Below are positions 37,131 through 37,987 of a stretch of 37,987 nt of DNA, piece by piece; the first letter of the stretch is position 1, and every line of letters begins with the position of its first letter. The position numbers and the translations under genes are program-made. The DNA is from Pseudomonas sp. (lineage in GTDB: Bacteria > Pseudomonadota > Gammaproteobacteria > Pseudomonadales > Pseudomonadaceae). Under the pieces are notes generated by a model. The model had not been told where the DNA came from. It saw nothing but the letters and a program-made list of their open reading frames with translations, and made no database searches. The DNA lies in contig JAUVYN010000028.1 in assembly GCA_030603065.1 (NCBI GenBank), positions 1 through 37,987 on the forward strand. The letters run 5' to 3'.

Positions 37131-37160
37131 GAAAGGAAAGGGCGCCAGCAGGGCTGGCGC
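37131..37160 (-). terminator. Hairpin upstream of hslV
   Basis: On the minus strand eight-base perfect arms GCGCCAGC and GCTGGCGC with a CCT loop are followed by CCTTTCCTTTC. It probably ends the argS-SPOR transcript, 60 bases after the SPOR stop. Confidence 0.65.
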
Positions 37161-37220
37161 TCGTTCAGGGGTATCTGGGGGCGGGTACGCCGTTTTCAAG
37201 CGGTGGCGCGGCGATTTCGG

Positions 37221-37808
37221 TCAGGGGGTGCCGGTCCGCTGTTGTAGAAGCAGATTGTCGAATCCGTTGCCGGCCAGTGTCTGCTGGGCATCATTCAGGG
37301 CTTTGCGGTCCTGGAATGGACCGACCTGAACGCGGTACCAGGTTTCGCCCCCGGCGAGCTTGGCGCTTTCGAGCTGCACGTCCAGTCCCAGCATGATGAT
37401 CTGGGCCCGAACCCGATCGGCCTCGTTACGCTGACGGAACGAGCCGGCCTGCAGGAAGAACCGGGTGGCTGGCTGCGGCCGGGCTTCCGGCTCGACTACT
37501 GGTGGAGTGGGCGCGACTTCGGGCGCGGCAGCCTGGGGTATGATCACCTCCGACTCCGGCAGAAGGGTATAGAAGTCGTACCGTGGCCGCTGCTCGGCAG
37601 GTTTCGCCGGTGCCGGGGTCTGCGCAGGCTTCGGCGGCAGGTTGTCGCGTTTGACCGTATCGCGTCCCGGTTCGAGTTGAAACAGGAAGGCGGCAAACAA
37701 CCCGATCACCAGGCCACTTACCATCCACAACCACGGCGGAATCCCTCGCCGGGCCGAGGCTTGCGCGCGGCTGGCGCCGCGTCTGGGGGCTTTGCGTCCT
37801 TTTGCCAT
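37221..37808 (-). CDS. SPOR domain-containing membrane protein (FtsN-like)
   Basis: A 195-residue bitopic inner-membrane protein. The basic cytoplasmic N-terminus (KGRKAPRRGASR) leads to one transmembrane helix (IPPWLWMVSGLVIGLFAAFLF, about 23-43) and a Pro/Ala-rich periplasmic linker. A C-terminal SPOR domain from about 115 (FFLQAGSFRQRNEADRVRAQI, then WYRVQVGPFQDRKALNDAQ) binds denuded septal peptidoglycan. The layout is that of FtsN, a divisome activator. Whether it is the FtsN of this organism or a paralogue cannot be told here. It follows argS by five bases. Confidence 0.92.
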   Translation of the reverse strand: MAKGRKAPRRGASRAQASARRGIPPWLWMVSGLVIGLFAAFLFQLEPGRDTVKRDNLPPKPAQTPAPAKPAEQRPRYDFYTLLPESEVIIPQAAAPEVAPTPPVVEPEARPQPATRFFLQAGSFRQRNEADRVRAQIIMLGLDVQLESAKLAGGETWYRVQVGPFQDRKALNDAQQTLAGNGFDNLLLQQRTGTP

Positions 37809-37813
37809 GCTGC

Positions 37814-37987
<174 letters not shown>

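Overview
The window is chromosomal DNA from a gammaproteobacterium of the Pseudomonadaceae. The gene order argS, SPOR protein, hslV, hslU, DUF971, phaC1-phaZ-phaC2-phaD, phaF-phaI, ubiE-ubiJ-ubiB, hisI-hisE, tatABC, rsmE, then typA, thiI, glnA, DUF4124, ntrB, ntrC is the order I know from the Pseudomonas aeruginosa backbone. A type IIa PETase-like polyester hydrolase closely resembling PE-H of Halopseudomonas (formerly Pseudomonas) aestusnigri makes the Halopseudomonas / P. pertucinogena lineage the likeliest source. That assignment is an inference from memory, not from a search.

Layout. 1-675 is the tail of a secreted hydrolase-like protein. 830-6170 is the nitrogen-control block: ntrC, ntrB, a DUF4124 protein and glnA, with a sigma-54 promoter and NtrC-type palindromes. 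6171-9558 holds thiI and typA. 9559-18084 is more variable: the PETase homologue, periplasmic sodC, a TVP38 membrane protein, a DUF924 protein, a four-domain lipoprotein, nnrU, proline iminopeptidase, dtd, and a divergent module of an HxlR regulator facing an SDR-like protein and a DsbA-fold isomerase.

18085-21183 is the most unusual stretch. It holds two gene cassettes bounded by integron attC recombination sites, with no integrase in the window. Each cassette's 5' boundary heptamer (GTTGGGC, GTTAGAC) is the exact complement of the first heptamer of its own attC (GCCCAAC, GTCTAAC), as expected for genuine integron cassettes. One cassette carries a fused DUF262-DUF1524 nuclease of the GmrSD/BrxU kind (probable anti-phage defence). 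The other carries a small unrecognised protein with a C-terminal membrane helix. An Excalibur-domain small protein lies just beyond the last attC.

21184-28005 is housekeeping on the minus strand: a Bax inhibitor-1 family protein, rsmE, tatCBA, hisE-hisI and the ubiquinone genes ubiB-ubiJ-ubiE. 28157-34601 is a complete medium-chain-length polyhydroxyalkanoate (PHA) cluster: a granule-associated protein, two phasins, a TetR-family regulator, two synthases and a depolymerase, arranged convergently around a strong terminator. 34791-37987 carries DUF971, hslUV protease, a SPOR-domain protein and the 3' end of argS.

How it fits together. NtrB/NtrC senses nitrogen status and drives glnA through the sigma-54 promoter. 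The pha cluster stores carbon as polyester when nitrogen is short. The secreted PETase-like enzyme could hydrolyse external polyesters and feed carbon inwards; that last link is inference.
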